From positions 3,286,001 to 3,350,000 of the forward strand of contig BCJU01000002.1 in the NCBI GenBank assembly GCA_001600355.1: a stretch of 64,000 nt of DNA, read 5' to 3'. Below the pieces are notes generated by a model. The model worked only from the letters and a program-made list of their open reading frames with translations, was not told the origin of the DNA and did no database searches. Numbering within the stretch: the first letter of the stretch is position 1; the number at the start of each line of letters is the position of its first letter. The translations under genes and the position numbers were made by a program. This DNA is from Meira nashicola (Eukaryota; Basidiomycota; Exobasidiomycetes; Exobasidiales; Brachybasidiaceae). Below, piece after piece: positions 48,896 through 58,663 of the stretch.

Positions 48896-49987
48896 ATGGC
48901 ATTAGAGTGAGATTGAAAGCGAAAGTGAGATGATCGAAAAAATAACCTTTTACTGACATTATCATTGTTCCATCAGACAACCACTCTTGCTCGATTCATC
49001 AATTCGGGATTGGGTTTTATTCCCAATCTTATTGGTGATGATTTTAGTCGGTTTGGTAAGACATTATATCACTCTTTTGATCACTTCTTCACCAAAACCA
49101 CAACAACCTCAAGTAGTTCGTCAACAAAGAATTATCGTTAGAGGTGCAACGCTACGATCAAATTTTGCCTTGATTCCAAGACAAGCATTTAAATCTCGTT
49201 TGGATTGGTTGACTGATGCTTTAGATAAGGGAGCATACATCAAGCCAGAAGAGCCAAAAAATGTGAGTATATAAATGTCTCAGCAAAAGGTTTACTTCTT
49301 CTTGCTAACTCATTCCCTGATAGCCCGGCGAAGAGGACATGCCAAAGAATCCTCTTTCAGATCCAGCACAGATGGACCAAATGATGGACATGGCAAAGAA
49401 AAGCATGGTTTCTATGGTACCCCAAACAGTCATTATGGGATGGATCAATTACTTCTTCACAGGATTTGTTTTGAGTGCGTATATGATACTTCTTTAACGA
49501 CAATCTCCCAAGCTTGTATACTGACCAAATAAGTATCTTTTATCTCTCATCAGTCCGTCTACCTTTCCCGCTTACATTACGATTCAAACTCATGCTTCAA
49601 CGTGGCATTGATACTTCCGATATGGACGTTACATGGGTAAGCAGTATCAGTTGGTACTTTTTATGCTTGTTCGGTCTAAATGCTATTTTCAGACTCATTC
49701 TTGGTGATGGAAATTGTGAGTCTCAAAAAACAAATTCGAACTGTTTCTGCTTTGAATACATATCTGACTTTCCTTCTTGCCCTAATCTCTCAGCCGCTGA
49801 TGGAACTCGGGATATGGCTGCAATGTCGAATATGGGAGCCGGTGCATCTCCAATGGGCCAACAACCAGATTATAAAAAGCTACATGATCAAGAGAAAGAG
49901 TCTCTTGAATTGGCAGGCAGCGATACAAAAGCAAAGTGGATCGGAGATGGTATAGAAGGACGAGTGCTTGCCATGTATGCCAATTAG
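48896..49987 (+). CDS. EMC3: EMC3, ER membrane protein complex subunit 3 (5 exons)
   Basis: The gene is reconstructed as exons 48896-48906, 48977-49262, 49324-49474, 49554-49715 and 49794-49987, giving 267 residues in frame. Introns of 70, 61, 79 and 78 bp start GTGAGA, GTGAGT, GTGCGT and GTGAGT and end in CAG or TAG; TACTGAC and GCTAAC branch-like strings precede two acceptors. Exon 1 has only 11 bases. The product begins MALEQPLLLDSSIRDWVLFP and has the N-terminal membrane segment ILLVMILVGLVRHYITLLIT. Further family blocks are DMAKKSMVSMVPQTVIMGWI, RLPFPLTLRFKLMLQRGID and DVTWVSSISWYFLCLFGLN, all highly typical of EMC3/TMEM111. It is part of the insertase that places tail-anchored and multipass proteins in the ER membrane. 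Yeast and human homologs have about 253-261 residues. Confidence 0.93.
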
Positions 49988-50087
49988 AGTAAATGGAAAT
50001 GAAGAAGAGAAATCGCAGCTGTACAAAATCGAATAGATTGTGCTACTGATACAATAGTACTACATTGAACAAAATGCATGCATCGGG

Positions 50088-50948
50088 TCATTGTTTGGTG
50101 AAAAATCGCTTGCGATAATACTTTAATTCTTCTATGCTTCCTTTGATGTCATCTAAAGCACGATGATTACCTTTGCCTCCAGTCCACCTTTTATCTTCGC
50201 CATACCACCGGGAAACCAATTCTTTGATACTGGATACATCTACGATACGATAATGTAGATGACTCATTAGCTGAAAGATTAAAAAGGGGGAAAAATTGTT
50301 AACCATCGTCAGATTGCAGCTTGATATCCATTATATACGCACCTCTGGCATTTCTTTATGTAAAAATTTTGCATCAGCATGAACAGTACTGCCTGCTAAA
50401 CATGCATGATAAGGTAAAGGAATTCGATCGCGAACGTATGCTAATATTGCTGCACGTACGTCATCATGTTGAAAAGATTTTTCAGGATCCAAACAAGCTT
50501 TAGTTAAACCAGAATGACCGTGTTGTTTTATACACCAATCATTCATTTTATCTAAAATTCCTTTTTCAGTTCGAATTACGTAATTTACACCTTCATCAAC
50601 CGGATTAAGTTGACCATCAGTGATTATACATGCAATTTCGATTATTCTTTCTGATTTTTCATCCAATCCTGTCATTTCACAATCTATCCAAACTAAAGCA
50701 CCATCTTTTGCTTCTAATTTTCGATTAGCAGTAGGAGGTGGAATAGGACTTATTGCGTGTTGTGAAGATGTCATAGTATTCGGTTGAATTGTGTGACTTT
50801 GTGAGGTCGAAGTTGTTTTCGTGGTAAGAAATGATTGGACCCAAGAAAGAAAAGAGAATGATCGGCGGTGATGCTGAAAATGTGGCCGGAATCTGAAAGA
50901 ACTTGTAAAGGTAGAACGGATGACTGGTTGATAGATACGAGAGATCAT
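50088..50948 (-). CDS. REX2: Oligoribonuclease REX2/REXO2 (2 exons)
   Basis: Exon 1 50948-50343, intron 50342-50271 (72 bp, GTGCGT...CAG), exon 2 50270-50088; 262 residues. DEDDh 3'-5' exonuclease that degrades 2-5 nt RNA remnants, mainly in mitochondria. The N-terminus MISRIYQPVIRSTFTSSFRF with several Arg/His and no acids is a mitochondrial presequence. A second ATG at 50774 (MTSSQHAISPIPPP) directly precedes the catalytic domain and could make a cytosolic form. Exo motifs: ALVWIDCEMTGLD (Asp, Glu), GSTVHADAKFLHKEMPE (Asp) and, across the splice, LMSHLHYRIVDVSSIKELVS. HRALDDIKGSIEEL in exon 2 supplies the His and Asp. All DEDDh residues are present. It converges on EMC3 with 100 bp between the stops. 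Confidence 0.93.
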
Positions 50949-51306
50949 AAAGCGAAGATGATGATCAAAAAGGTACAATTAGTACAATTCTATCGTCATC
51001 ATCTTATTTGTCGGAGTCAATCTTCGTTTTTATTTCCCACGTAAGAATATCAGTGGACCTTTTTTATTTAAAAAAAGGGCGGAAGGACGCACAGGCCAAA
51101 AACACCGGAAAAAAGCCTACAAGCCCTTAAGGCCCTTTGAGCTTCACGCGTAGATGCTTTAAGCTTGATCGGATGCATACACGCTTCCAAAAGTGTCCTT
51201 TTCTCGAATTTGATGGAAATTATGTCGGGCGAGCTTTTACAAAAGATACGATCATCATAAAGCTTGACAGTGATCAGCTTGAAAGAAATACGAAAAAAAA
51301 TTGATC
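50949..51306. promoter_or_regulatory. Divergent promoter between REX2 and FIP1
   Basis: 358 bp between two ATGs pointing away from each other. It contains A/T-runs next to CGGAAGGACGCACAGGCC and GCCCTTAAGGCCCTTTGAGC (around 51070-51145). No gene seen. Confidence 0.45.
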
Positions 51307-53304
51307 ATGGACGAGGATGAGGATGCTTTCCTTTATGGAGATGGTGACGAAGGTACGAATGCTGAGAATGGAGTGACTGGTTCCGCTGCTTCTGAAAATG
51401 CTAAGCAACAGACATCAACCAATCAAAACGGACAAGAAGATCGAACAGAAGATGCCGAAGATGATGAAGAGGAAGACGAGGATGAAGACGAGGAAGAGGA
51501 GGAAGATAGCGATTCGGATTTGGAAATTATTGTGGATAGTAGCGCAGTTGATGCTAAGCCACCTCCAGGCTATAACGCAAGACCTCTTGCTCCTTATAAT
51601 AAATCTTATCAAGCACAAAAAGCAGCTACAAATGCCGCGGCTGCTGCTACATCTACCGAATATACACCTTTGACAAGACCAGGTCAAAGTAGCACAACAG
51701 TAGAATCTCTAGGTGGTGTAGCAAATACGACCACATTGCAAGCTAAACCTCTTACAGGACATGCGGAATTAACACCAGCACAAGCACAAGCACTTCAACA
51801 ACAGCAAGAAGCTCAGTCACAATTACCCGAAGGTCCACCTCCTCCTGCACCTATAACCGCACCCAGAATCGATTTGGATCCTTCCGGACAGGCCTTAATG
51901 CTTCCTCCCGATGTTGCAGGCGGGGAACCTGGACCGTTGATTTACCACTTAGACCCAGCTGAAATGGAAGAAAAGCCATGGAGAAGGCCAGGAGCAGATC
52001 TTTCGGATTGGTTCAATTATGGCTTGAACGAAGAATCTTGGCGTGCTTGGGGTGAAAAGAAGACTAGTATACGACAAGAGCGAATAGAGATGGAAAAAGA
52101 TGGAGGTTATTCCAATAAAGAAAGAGGAGATACTGCAAATGATCAACAATACCAGGATAATGGTATGATGCAACAGGAACAACAGATGCAGCAATATGGA
52201 GTGCCGCCTCAACAAGCTCAAATGATGCAAGCAATGATGGCCGCTTCAGGAATGAATATGCCTATGGATCAAATGATGGCTTTTATGGGCATGCAATCTG
52301 GTGGTGGCGGCTTTGGAATGGGACCGTCCAATCCAATGGTGGGAATGATGGGCATGAACAATCCCATGGGTATGATGGGTTTCCAATATGGAGGCGGAAT
52401 GATGCAAAATAATCAAAGTATGCAACAAAATCAAGGTTATGAAGGCGGTGAGGGTATCAATGGGTACCAGGATGACAATGGAAACGATGAAGCAGAATAT
52501 GAACCTACTGACGATGTCGGTGCATCTTCAAATGATTTCACCGCAAATGCAGCAGAAACGTCTGCAGCAGCAAATGGCGGTGAGAATGGTGGGCCAGCAA
52601 AACTTTTACCCAATCAACCCTTGCCTGTTGGAGAGATTCCTACCGGACCTTCTTCTGAACGTGCTAATGATAAGAACGATCGGTCTAAATCGCCTTTACC
52701 TCATCACATACCAACTGGACCAAAGAATGCAGGAAGACGATATAATGATCGTGATACAGGGGCAGGTGTAGCTGACACGCTTGATTATGGAGCAGGAGGC
52801 GGAATGAGAGATGATGTAGAAGAAAAGAAATTATCTGCAGGGTCAAGAAGTCCAAATCGTACGCGTGATTCATCGGCTGGATGGGATAATGACATTCCTA
52901 CAGGACCACGCAGCGAAAGAGATAGAGATCATGGAAGACGTAGAACATCAAAACGCGGTGATGATGATACACCACGATCTTCAAGACACGATGATGATCA
53001 TGATTCAGAAGCAACGGGCGAAGGAAGACATAGAACACATTCATCAAGATCAGCAAGAGAAAAAACGCGAAGTGATCGAAGGAGAGGAGATACGGAAGGA
53101 GGAGATGATCGTGGAGAAGAAGAGGAGAGTTCAAAATCACGTTCAAGCAAAAGCAGATCATATGCTCGATCCGATAGGCGAGCGGGAAGAGATGCACCCG
53201 AAGAAGATTCACATACCTCTTCCAGACGCTCACGTAAACGCACAACAACGGATGACGGTGATTTAGCTTCACCTCCACGCGAGCCACGGAGAAGGAGAGG
53301 TTAG
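51307..53304 (+). CDS. FIP1: FIP1, pre-mRNA cleavage and polyadenylation factor subunit
   Basis: 665 residues from ATG 51307; the open frame starts two codons earlier at TTG. Fip1 tethers poly(A) polymerase to the cleavage/polyadenylation machinery in the nucleus. There is an acidic N-terminus (EDEDEDEEEEEDSDSDLEII). The Fip1 motif lies at about residues 223-253: KPWRRPGADLSDWFNYGLNE followed by ESWRAWGEKK. Met/Gly/Gln-rich low complexity follows (about 280-390), and then several repeats of a short IPTGP string (EIPTGPSSER, HIPTGPKNAG, DIPTGPRSER). An Arg/Asp/Ser-rich tail (RERDHGRRR-like, RSRKR) recalls metazoan Fip1. It is larger than yeast Fip1 (about 330). Complete, intronless. Confidence 0.92.
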   Translation: MDEDEDAFLYGDGDEGTNAENGVTGSAASENAKQQTSTNQNGQEDRTEDAEDDEEEDEDEDEEEEEDSDSDLEIIVDSSAVDAKPPPGYNARPLAPYNKSYQAQKAATNAAAAATSTEYTPLTRPGQSSTTVESLGGVANTTTLQAKPLTGHAELTPAQAQALQQQQEAQSQLPEGPPPPAPITAPRIDLDPSGQALMLPPDVAGGEPGPLIYHLDPAEMEEKPWRRPGADLSDWFNYGLNEESWRAWGEKKTSIRQERIEMEKDGGYSNKERGDTANDQQYQDNGMMQQEQQMQQYGVPPQQAQMMQAMMAASGMNMPMDQMMAFMGMQSGGGGFGMGPSNPMVGMMGMNNPMGMMGFQYGGGMMQNNQSMQQNQGYEGGEGINGYQDDNGNDEAEYEPTDDVGASSNDFTANAAETSAAANGGENGGPAKLLPNQPLPVGEIPTGPSSERANDKNDRSKSPLPHHIPTGPKNAGRRYNDRDTGAGVADTLDYGAGGGMRDDVEEKKLSAGSRSPNRTRDSSAGWDNDIPTGPRSERDRDHGRRRTSKRGDDDTPRSSRHDDDHDSEATGEGRHRTHSSRSAREKTRSDRRRGDTEGGDDRGEEEESSKSRSSKSRSYARSDRRAGRDAPEEDSHTSSRRSRKRTTTDDGDLASPPREPRRRRG

Positions 53305-53710
53305 ATGATGACATCTTCTGAAATTTGTATTGCTACACGAATGCACATTCAATTGTTCTACTTTTTGTAATAATCCATATCATGCACTTTCTTAATTCAT
53401 AAGCATCAGACAAAATTGTGAGAATTTCGTTCTTTTTTGGTTAGATTTGCGTTTCGTCAGTACGAACCGCAGTGAAATGTGTAAATACAACAATGAACGT
53501 CAAAAGACCATATGTGTGTGTGGTGTATGATATGCGTGTGAGCGATAAAGGTGCCTTGCAAGATCGCTAATGGTGTAGTCTGAACGAGGCTGCTCCGATA
53601 GTCGATTTCGTTAGGTCATCATGCCAAAATGAAAGGATGCAATGTCGGTAAAATAGGTCAGAGAGAGTGAAAGAAGGAAGGAAGAATCATTTTGCTAAAA
53701 AAGCAAACGC
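53305..53710. other. Intergenic region between convergent FIP1 and RPL26
   Basis: 406 bp between two stops; 3' untranslated sequence expected. A GTGTGTGTGG run lies at about 53513-53522. Nothing else seen. Confidence 0.5.
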
Positions 53711-54335
53711 TTATTCGCTCTTCATTTCAACATCACCGGCCTTACCACCTTTACGGGTGATGATTGTCTTACGGTCCTTGTCGAGCTTAACCTTTGTGAT
53801 AACAACGTTGGATGGGTGAACTGGCAATTGAACGGTGGTACCGTTGGTCTTATCACGGGTGACACGGTCAACGTGGATGACGTACTTTTTACGGTAAACT
53901 TGAACAACGCGGCCTTCACGTCCTTTGTTGGTTCCACGAACGATAATGACTTCGTCATCGCGACGGATTGGCAATGAGCGGATCTGTATGAAGAAAAAGA
54001 TAGAGTGAACGTGTGAGCTAGAATATTCTTATAATTTCCAGTGAAGTCATCCAAGTTCCAGATCGAGAGACATTTGTTGCATTTTAGCACCACATATGTT
54101 CCACTTGTACGCATTTCTCGGTATGTCGATCAAATTCCCATTCCACCATGCCATATCCAATGCATTCATGATACAAAACCTCCTCCCCCCTCCCACATCA
54201 ATTCCCATCACTGATACTTACACCGTGCTCTGAACGAAGTTCTTTGCTCAAAGGAGAGCTCATAATTTTTCTTCTCAATGCACTTGGTGCAGAGAAGTGT
54301 AGCTTACGGCTAACACGACGAGAAGAAGAGACCAT
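53711..54335 (-). CDS. RPL26: Cytosolic 60S ribosomal protein L26 (uL24), 2 exons
   Basis: Exon 1 54335-54222, intron 54221-53984 (238 bp, GTAAGT...ACAG), exon 2 53983-53711; 128 residues, as in yeast (127). Exon 1 encodes [20 protein letters not shown] and [18 protein letters not shown]. The splice joins it to [20 protein letters not shown], the KOW motif, and to [20 protein letters not shown]. The ATG at 54335 has a strong context (AAG before, G after). Many L26 proteins carry about 8 more N-terminal residues, so an additional upstream exon ending near the ACAG at 54340 is possible. The ribosomal protein binds 5.8S/25S rRNA near the exit tunnel. Codon use is the most biased of the window (ggt, acc, gtc, aag), consistent with high expression. 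Confidence 0.93.
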
Positions 54336-54911
54336 CTTGACTGTATTGTTTTGTCGAGGTTTGCGATTGGTGACCTTGATGATGGATGGAACGATTGTCA
54401 AATTTGATAGCCAAGAATTCTGTACAATCGTGAATCGAAAAGGCAGGCTTCCTATTAAGACTACGCAGGTAGGCAGACAGGCTCACTAAATCAATCAACT
54501 TTGAAGTATAGACAGGCGTGAGACCAAATAATGTGCAACACACACACACGCTCTTCTAGAAGGAACGAATGCACGCAGCGGAAATGCGCAATTCATCAAA
54601 AAGGCTCAAGCAAGCCGCAGGATATTCACGTGCAAAACATACGCTGCAACCCTTCAACAGTTTTTAGAATCATTATTAAATCGAACGCGATGCTGCTTAC
54701 ATCATTTTTTTCCTCAAAAGCTCAATCATCTTGTCTTACACCACACGTGTATAAATCAGAGGTCCCCCGCTCCGATAGAGCCATGTCTGTTTGTTTCTTT
54801 TCCGAAGGCCCGGGAAGTGTGGGGGAGTGGTCGGGATGATAATCAATGGGAACAAGTTGGAGTGCGATGTAAGATTATCAATCATTATCATCTCTTCTAC
54901 CATCGGTAATT
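54336..54911. promoter_or_regulatory. Divergent region between RPL26 and decarboxylase-like gene 1
   Basis: 576 bp. It holds the RPL26 promoter and leader and the promoter of the decarboxylase gene. An ACACACACAC run lies at 54539-54548. No independent gene is supported. Confidence 0.45.
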
Positions 54912-56432
54912 ATGGATGTCGAGGAATTTCGAAAAGCAGGCTATGCTGCAATTGATGCGATATGTGATTATTATAAATCTATGGATTCACTTCCGGTGAT
55001 GGCACAAGTTGAGCCGGGATTTTTACGTAAATCGTTGCCGGAAGAAGCACCTGAAAAAGGAGAAGAATGGAAAGTGATAGCGAAAGACTATCAAGATAAG
55101 ATATTACCGGGAATCACACATTGGCAACATCCGAACTTTCATGCTTATTTTCCATCAAATACGACATTCGAAGGTATGCTAGCCGATTTACATGCAAGTG
55201 CTGTTTCTAATCCGGGTTTCAATTGGTCAGTTTCGCCAAGTGTGACAGAGTTGGAATTGATCACGTTAGATTGGACAGCAAGGATGTTTGGCCTAAGTGA
55301 TGACTTTTATACGACCAGCGAGAAAGGAGGTAGTATCATTTTGAATAGCGCATCGGAAGTTGCAATCACAGTAGCCGTTGCCGCTCGCGAAAAGATTTTA
55401 GCCACAATGGAAAGGAAGAATGAAATTTCAACTGCACAAAAACAAATAGAAGATGTAGCTTTTTGGAGAGGTAATGCTACAAGTAAATTGATCATGTACG
55501 GAACTACACAAACACATTCAATTGGTATCAAAGCGGCAATGGTATTAGGATTACAATTTCGTGCTATTGAAGTTGAAGGAAAGGATGGATTCGGTTTAAG
55601 GGGAGATGTTTTACGAAAAGCATTAGAGGAAGATCAAGCGAAAGGATTAGTGCCTTTTATGTTAATTGCAACTGTTGGTACAACTAGTTCAGGAGCAGTG
55701 GATCGATTAGATGAGATAGAGGAAGTAATAAAAGAATATCCCGATTTATGGATTCACGTAGATGCAGCATATGCAGGTGTTTGTTTAGCCTTACCGGAGT
55801 TACGTTCAGCATGTTATCTTGATGTGATTAACAGAAAGGTAGACTCATTTTCTACTAATTTACATAAGTGGGGATTAGTCACATTTGATTGTTCTCCATT
55901 GTATGTTCGTCAACGTGCCGACTTATCTAACGCTCTCACGGTCACACCTGAATTCTTACGTACAAAACAAGGTGATGCGAATTCAGCTTTGGATCTACGT
56001 AATATGCAATTATCACTTGGACGTCGATTCCGTTCACTTAAAATATGGTTCACTCTTCGATCTTATGGTCAAGATGGATTCCGTAAACATTTACGTAATG
56101 GAATAGAATTATCACAATCTTTCAATGAGCTTATAGCCACGCAAAGAGTGCCAATCGCAATTGTTGCACCTCCTAAATGGTCTTTGACAGTATTCAGATT
56201 GGAGCCAGAAGGTATAAAGGATAAAAACCAATTAGACGCGCTAAATAGACAATTTTGGGATGAACTTCAAACACGTAATGATGAAATTCTTCTTACACAA
56301 ACGATTTTGCCAGAGATTGGATTTTGTATTCGATTTGTAGTTGGAACACCATCTTGTAAACAAAGTCATATAGAAAAAGCATATGATGTAATTTGTCAAA
56401 TAGCTTCAAAGGTCTTGGAATCTGCTCAATAG
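54912..56432 (+). CDS. Group II PLP-dependent aromatic amino acid decarboxylase-like enzyme, catalytic-loop Tyr replaced by Phe (possible aromatic acetaldehyde synthase)
   Basis: 506 residues from ATG 54912, intronless. Family fold throughout: FRKAGYAAIDAICDYY, ILPGITHWQHPNFHAYFP, PSVTELELITLDW, the PLP-stacking His in TTQTHSIG, HVDAAYAGVCLALPE. The PLP lysine is Lys319 in FSTNLHKWGLVTFDC. A gapless alignment from this Lys to the family (human DDC Lys303) places Phe348 (TVTPEFLRTKQGD) where the catalytic-loop Tyr332 belongs. GRRFRSLKIWFTLRSYG follows as usual. In plants a Tyr-to-Phe change here turns decarboxylation into decarboxylation plus oxidative deamination, giving aldehyde, ammonia and hydrogen peroxide. 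Substrate (Phe, Tyr or Trp) cannot be read. If Trp is used, the product would be indole-3-acetaldehyde, an auxin precursor; that is speculation. It is tandem with a nearly identical broken copy. Confidence 0.88.
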   Translation: MDVEEFRKAGYAAIDAICDYYKSMDSLPVMAQVEPGFLRKSLPEEAPEKGEEWKVIAKDYQDKILPGITHWQHPNFHAYFPSNTTFEGMLADLHASAVSNPGFNWSVSPSVTELELITLDWTARMFGLSDDFYTTSEKGGSIILNSASEVAITVAVAAREKILATMERKNEISTAQKQIEDVAFWRGNATSKLIMYGTTQTHSIGIKAAMVLGLQFRAIEVEGKDGFGLRGDVLRKALEEDQAKGLVPFMLIATVGTTSSGAVDRLDEIEEVIKEYPDLWIHVDAAYAGVCLALPELRSACYLDVINRKVDSFSTNLHKWGLVTFDCSPLYVRQRADLSNALTVTPEFLRTKQGDANSALDLRNMQLSLGRRFRSLKIWFTLRSYGQDGFRKHLRNGIELSQSFNELIATQRVPIAIVAPPKWSLTVFRLEPEGIKDKNQLDALNRQFWDELQTRNDEILLTQTILPEIGFCIRFVVGTPSCKQSHIEKAYDVICQIASKVLESAQ

Positions 56433-56978
56433 ATCTGCTTCTTTTCCTCTTTATCTGTACTGTATATTTTTTACTATACCATAATGAATGTTATTGAAAC
56501 GCTTATATATGTTTTCCAAAAGTGGTAGAAAACTTACATAAGTATGAATTTGAAAAGAGATGCTCTGGATATCATCAAGAAGAAAACCGTTGCTCTATGT
56601 CACCGTTTCCTTCTCCTTTGGCTAACGCATAACACTCGCCTATTACGTCATAGCTCTTTAAAACACGGAAGCGATTTAACCGAAGACACACTTACGGCTG
56701 CCCATTTATGATGTAATAAATGCCTTTTATTCAGCCTTCTCCTGCCAGCAAAGGTAGAAAGGCGGCCTTTATTGGCGTTTCACATTTTCCTGCATCGAGA
56801 CCGCTAATTTCCCTTTTCTCCCTCTTTCTTTGTTTCTATCTTTATCAACAACTTTACTGAAAAATTGTTAAGCAGTCCGAATTGCTGTGTCATACATAAT
56901 TTGGTTGAAACCACTAATTCGGTATCGGGGTTAGTAGCAAGGCAAGCCGATTCTTTAATTAAGGTACAAAAGCAAAAG
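56433..56978. other. Intergenic region between the two decarboxylase-like genes
   Basis: 546 bp; promoter of the second copy. The end is CT-rich (CCCTTTTCTCCCTCTTTC). The open frame extends upstream of 56979 to 56865 without homology to the first copy, so that part is treated as leader. Confidence 0.5.
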
Positions 56979-58499
56979 ATGGATATTGAATCTTTTAGAA
57001 AAGCAGGTTATAATGCAATTGATGCAATATGCGATTATTATAATTCAATTGAATCTTTTCCTGTTATGGCACAAGTTGAACCGGGCTTCTTACGTAAACA
57101 AATTCCAGATCAAGCACCTGAAAAAGGAGAAGAATGGAAAGTGATAGCAAAAGATTATCAAGAAAAGATTTTACCAGGTATCACACATTGGCAACATCCA
57201 AACTTTCATGCTTATTTTCCGGGTAATACAACTTTTGAAGGCATGTTAGCAGATTTACATGCAAGTGCTGTTTCTAATCCGGGCTTTAATTGGTCAGTTT
57301 CACCAAGTGTGACAGAATTAGAATTAATCACATTAGATCGGACAGCAAAGATGTTTGGCTTAAGTGATGAATTTTATACGACAAGTTTAAACGGTGGTAG
57401 TATCATCTTGAATAGTGCATCAGAAGCGGCAATAACAGTAGCAGTTGCTGCCCGTGAAAAGATGTTAGCAAAAATGGAAAAAAGTGAAGAGGAAGAAGAA
57501 GAAATTCATCTCTCGAAAGATGTTGCACTTTTGAGAGGAATTGCTACAAGTAAATTAGTAATCTATGGAAGTACACAAACACATTCAATCGGTGTTAAAG
57601 TTGCAATGATTTTAGGTTTACAATTTCGTGCTATCGAAGTAAAAGAAAATGATGCTTTCTCTCTAAAAGGAGATGCACTTAGAAAAGCATTAGAAGAAGA
57701 TCAAGAGAAAGGATTAGTGCCTTTTATGTTGATTGGTACTATTGGTACAACAAGTTCAGGTGCAATTGATCGATTGGATGAAATTGAAGAAGTATTAAAA
57801 GACTATCCGGATATTTGGTTACATATCGATGCAGCATATGCAGGTGTCTGTTTAGCATTACCCGAGATGCGTTCAAAATGTCATCTTGATGTGATCAATA
57901 GAAGAGTAAACTCATTTTCAACAAATTTACATAAATGGGGCTTGATAACACTTGATTGTTCTCCATTATTTGTTCGAAAGCGTACCGATCTTTCAAATGC
58001 TCTCACCATTACACCGGAATTTTTACGTACAAAACAAGGTGATGCGAATTCAACTTTGGATTTACGTAATATGCAACTAGCACTCGGTCGTAGATTTCGT
58101 TCAATTAAAGTATGGTTCACTCTTCGTTCTTATGGTCAAGAAGGCTTCCGTAAACACCTAAGAAAAGGAATTGCACTTGCACATATCTTTAATAAACTTA
58201 TCGCATTACAACGTGCACCTCTTAAAATTGTTGCACCTACTCAATGGTCTTTAACTGTATTCAGATTGGAACCATTAAATGTAACAAATAAACAAGAATT
58301 AGAATTGCTCAATAGAAGATTTTGGGATGAACTTCAATCATGCAACGATTAAATCCTTTTAACACAAACTTCTTTACCTGAAATTGGTTTTTGTATTCGT
58401 TTCGTTTGTGGTACTCCTTCTGCAAGAATTACTCATATCGAAAAAGCATATGAAATCATTTGTCAAGTTGCTTTAAAAGTTTTACAAGACACTCAATAA
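56979..58499 (+). pseudogene. Second aromatic amino acid decarboxylase-like copy, premature stop 49 codons from the end
   Basis: From ATG 56979 (MDIESFRKAGYNAIDAI) this copy aligns without gaps of note to the first copy up to FWDELQSCND. There TAA at 58350-58352 replaces the GAA (Glu) codon of copy 1. The same frame then stays open to TAA 58497-58499 and still encodes the missing C-terminus (LLTQTSLPEIGFCIRFVCGT and HIEKAYEIICQVALKVLQ). So one G-to-T change explains the break, and the event looks recent. The PLP Lys319 and the Phe348 at the catalytic-loop Tyr site are both kept. Trp121 of copy 1, normally conserved in the family (DW), is Arg here. The truncated product (457 residues) would lack part of the C-terminal domain and may be unstable. 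Stop readthrough or a sequencing error cannot be excluded. Confidence 0.8.
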
Positions 58500-58663
58500 A
58501 TTTAATATTTTATTTTCTTTTGATAATGACTTTTTTCTATAATAGTTCACAATTACATTTTTTTCCATAATTCATTCAATAAATACTTCAATAAATTCTC
58601 TTATTATATTCTCTTCAATAATTTCAATAATTTCAATGATATTTATACACCAATTGCTTCATT

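Noticed and set aside
58350..58352. Programmed readthrough or recoding of the stop in the second decarboxylase-like copy
   Set aside because: It is TAA, not the leaky TGA-CTA context, and no recoding element was seen; a plain nonsense mutation is simpler.
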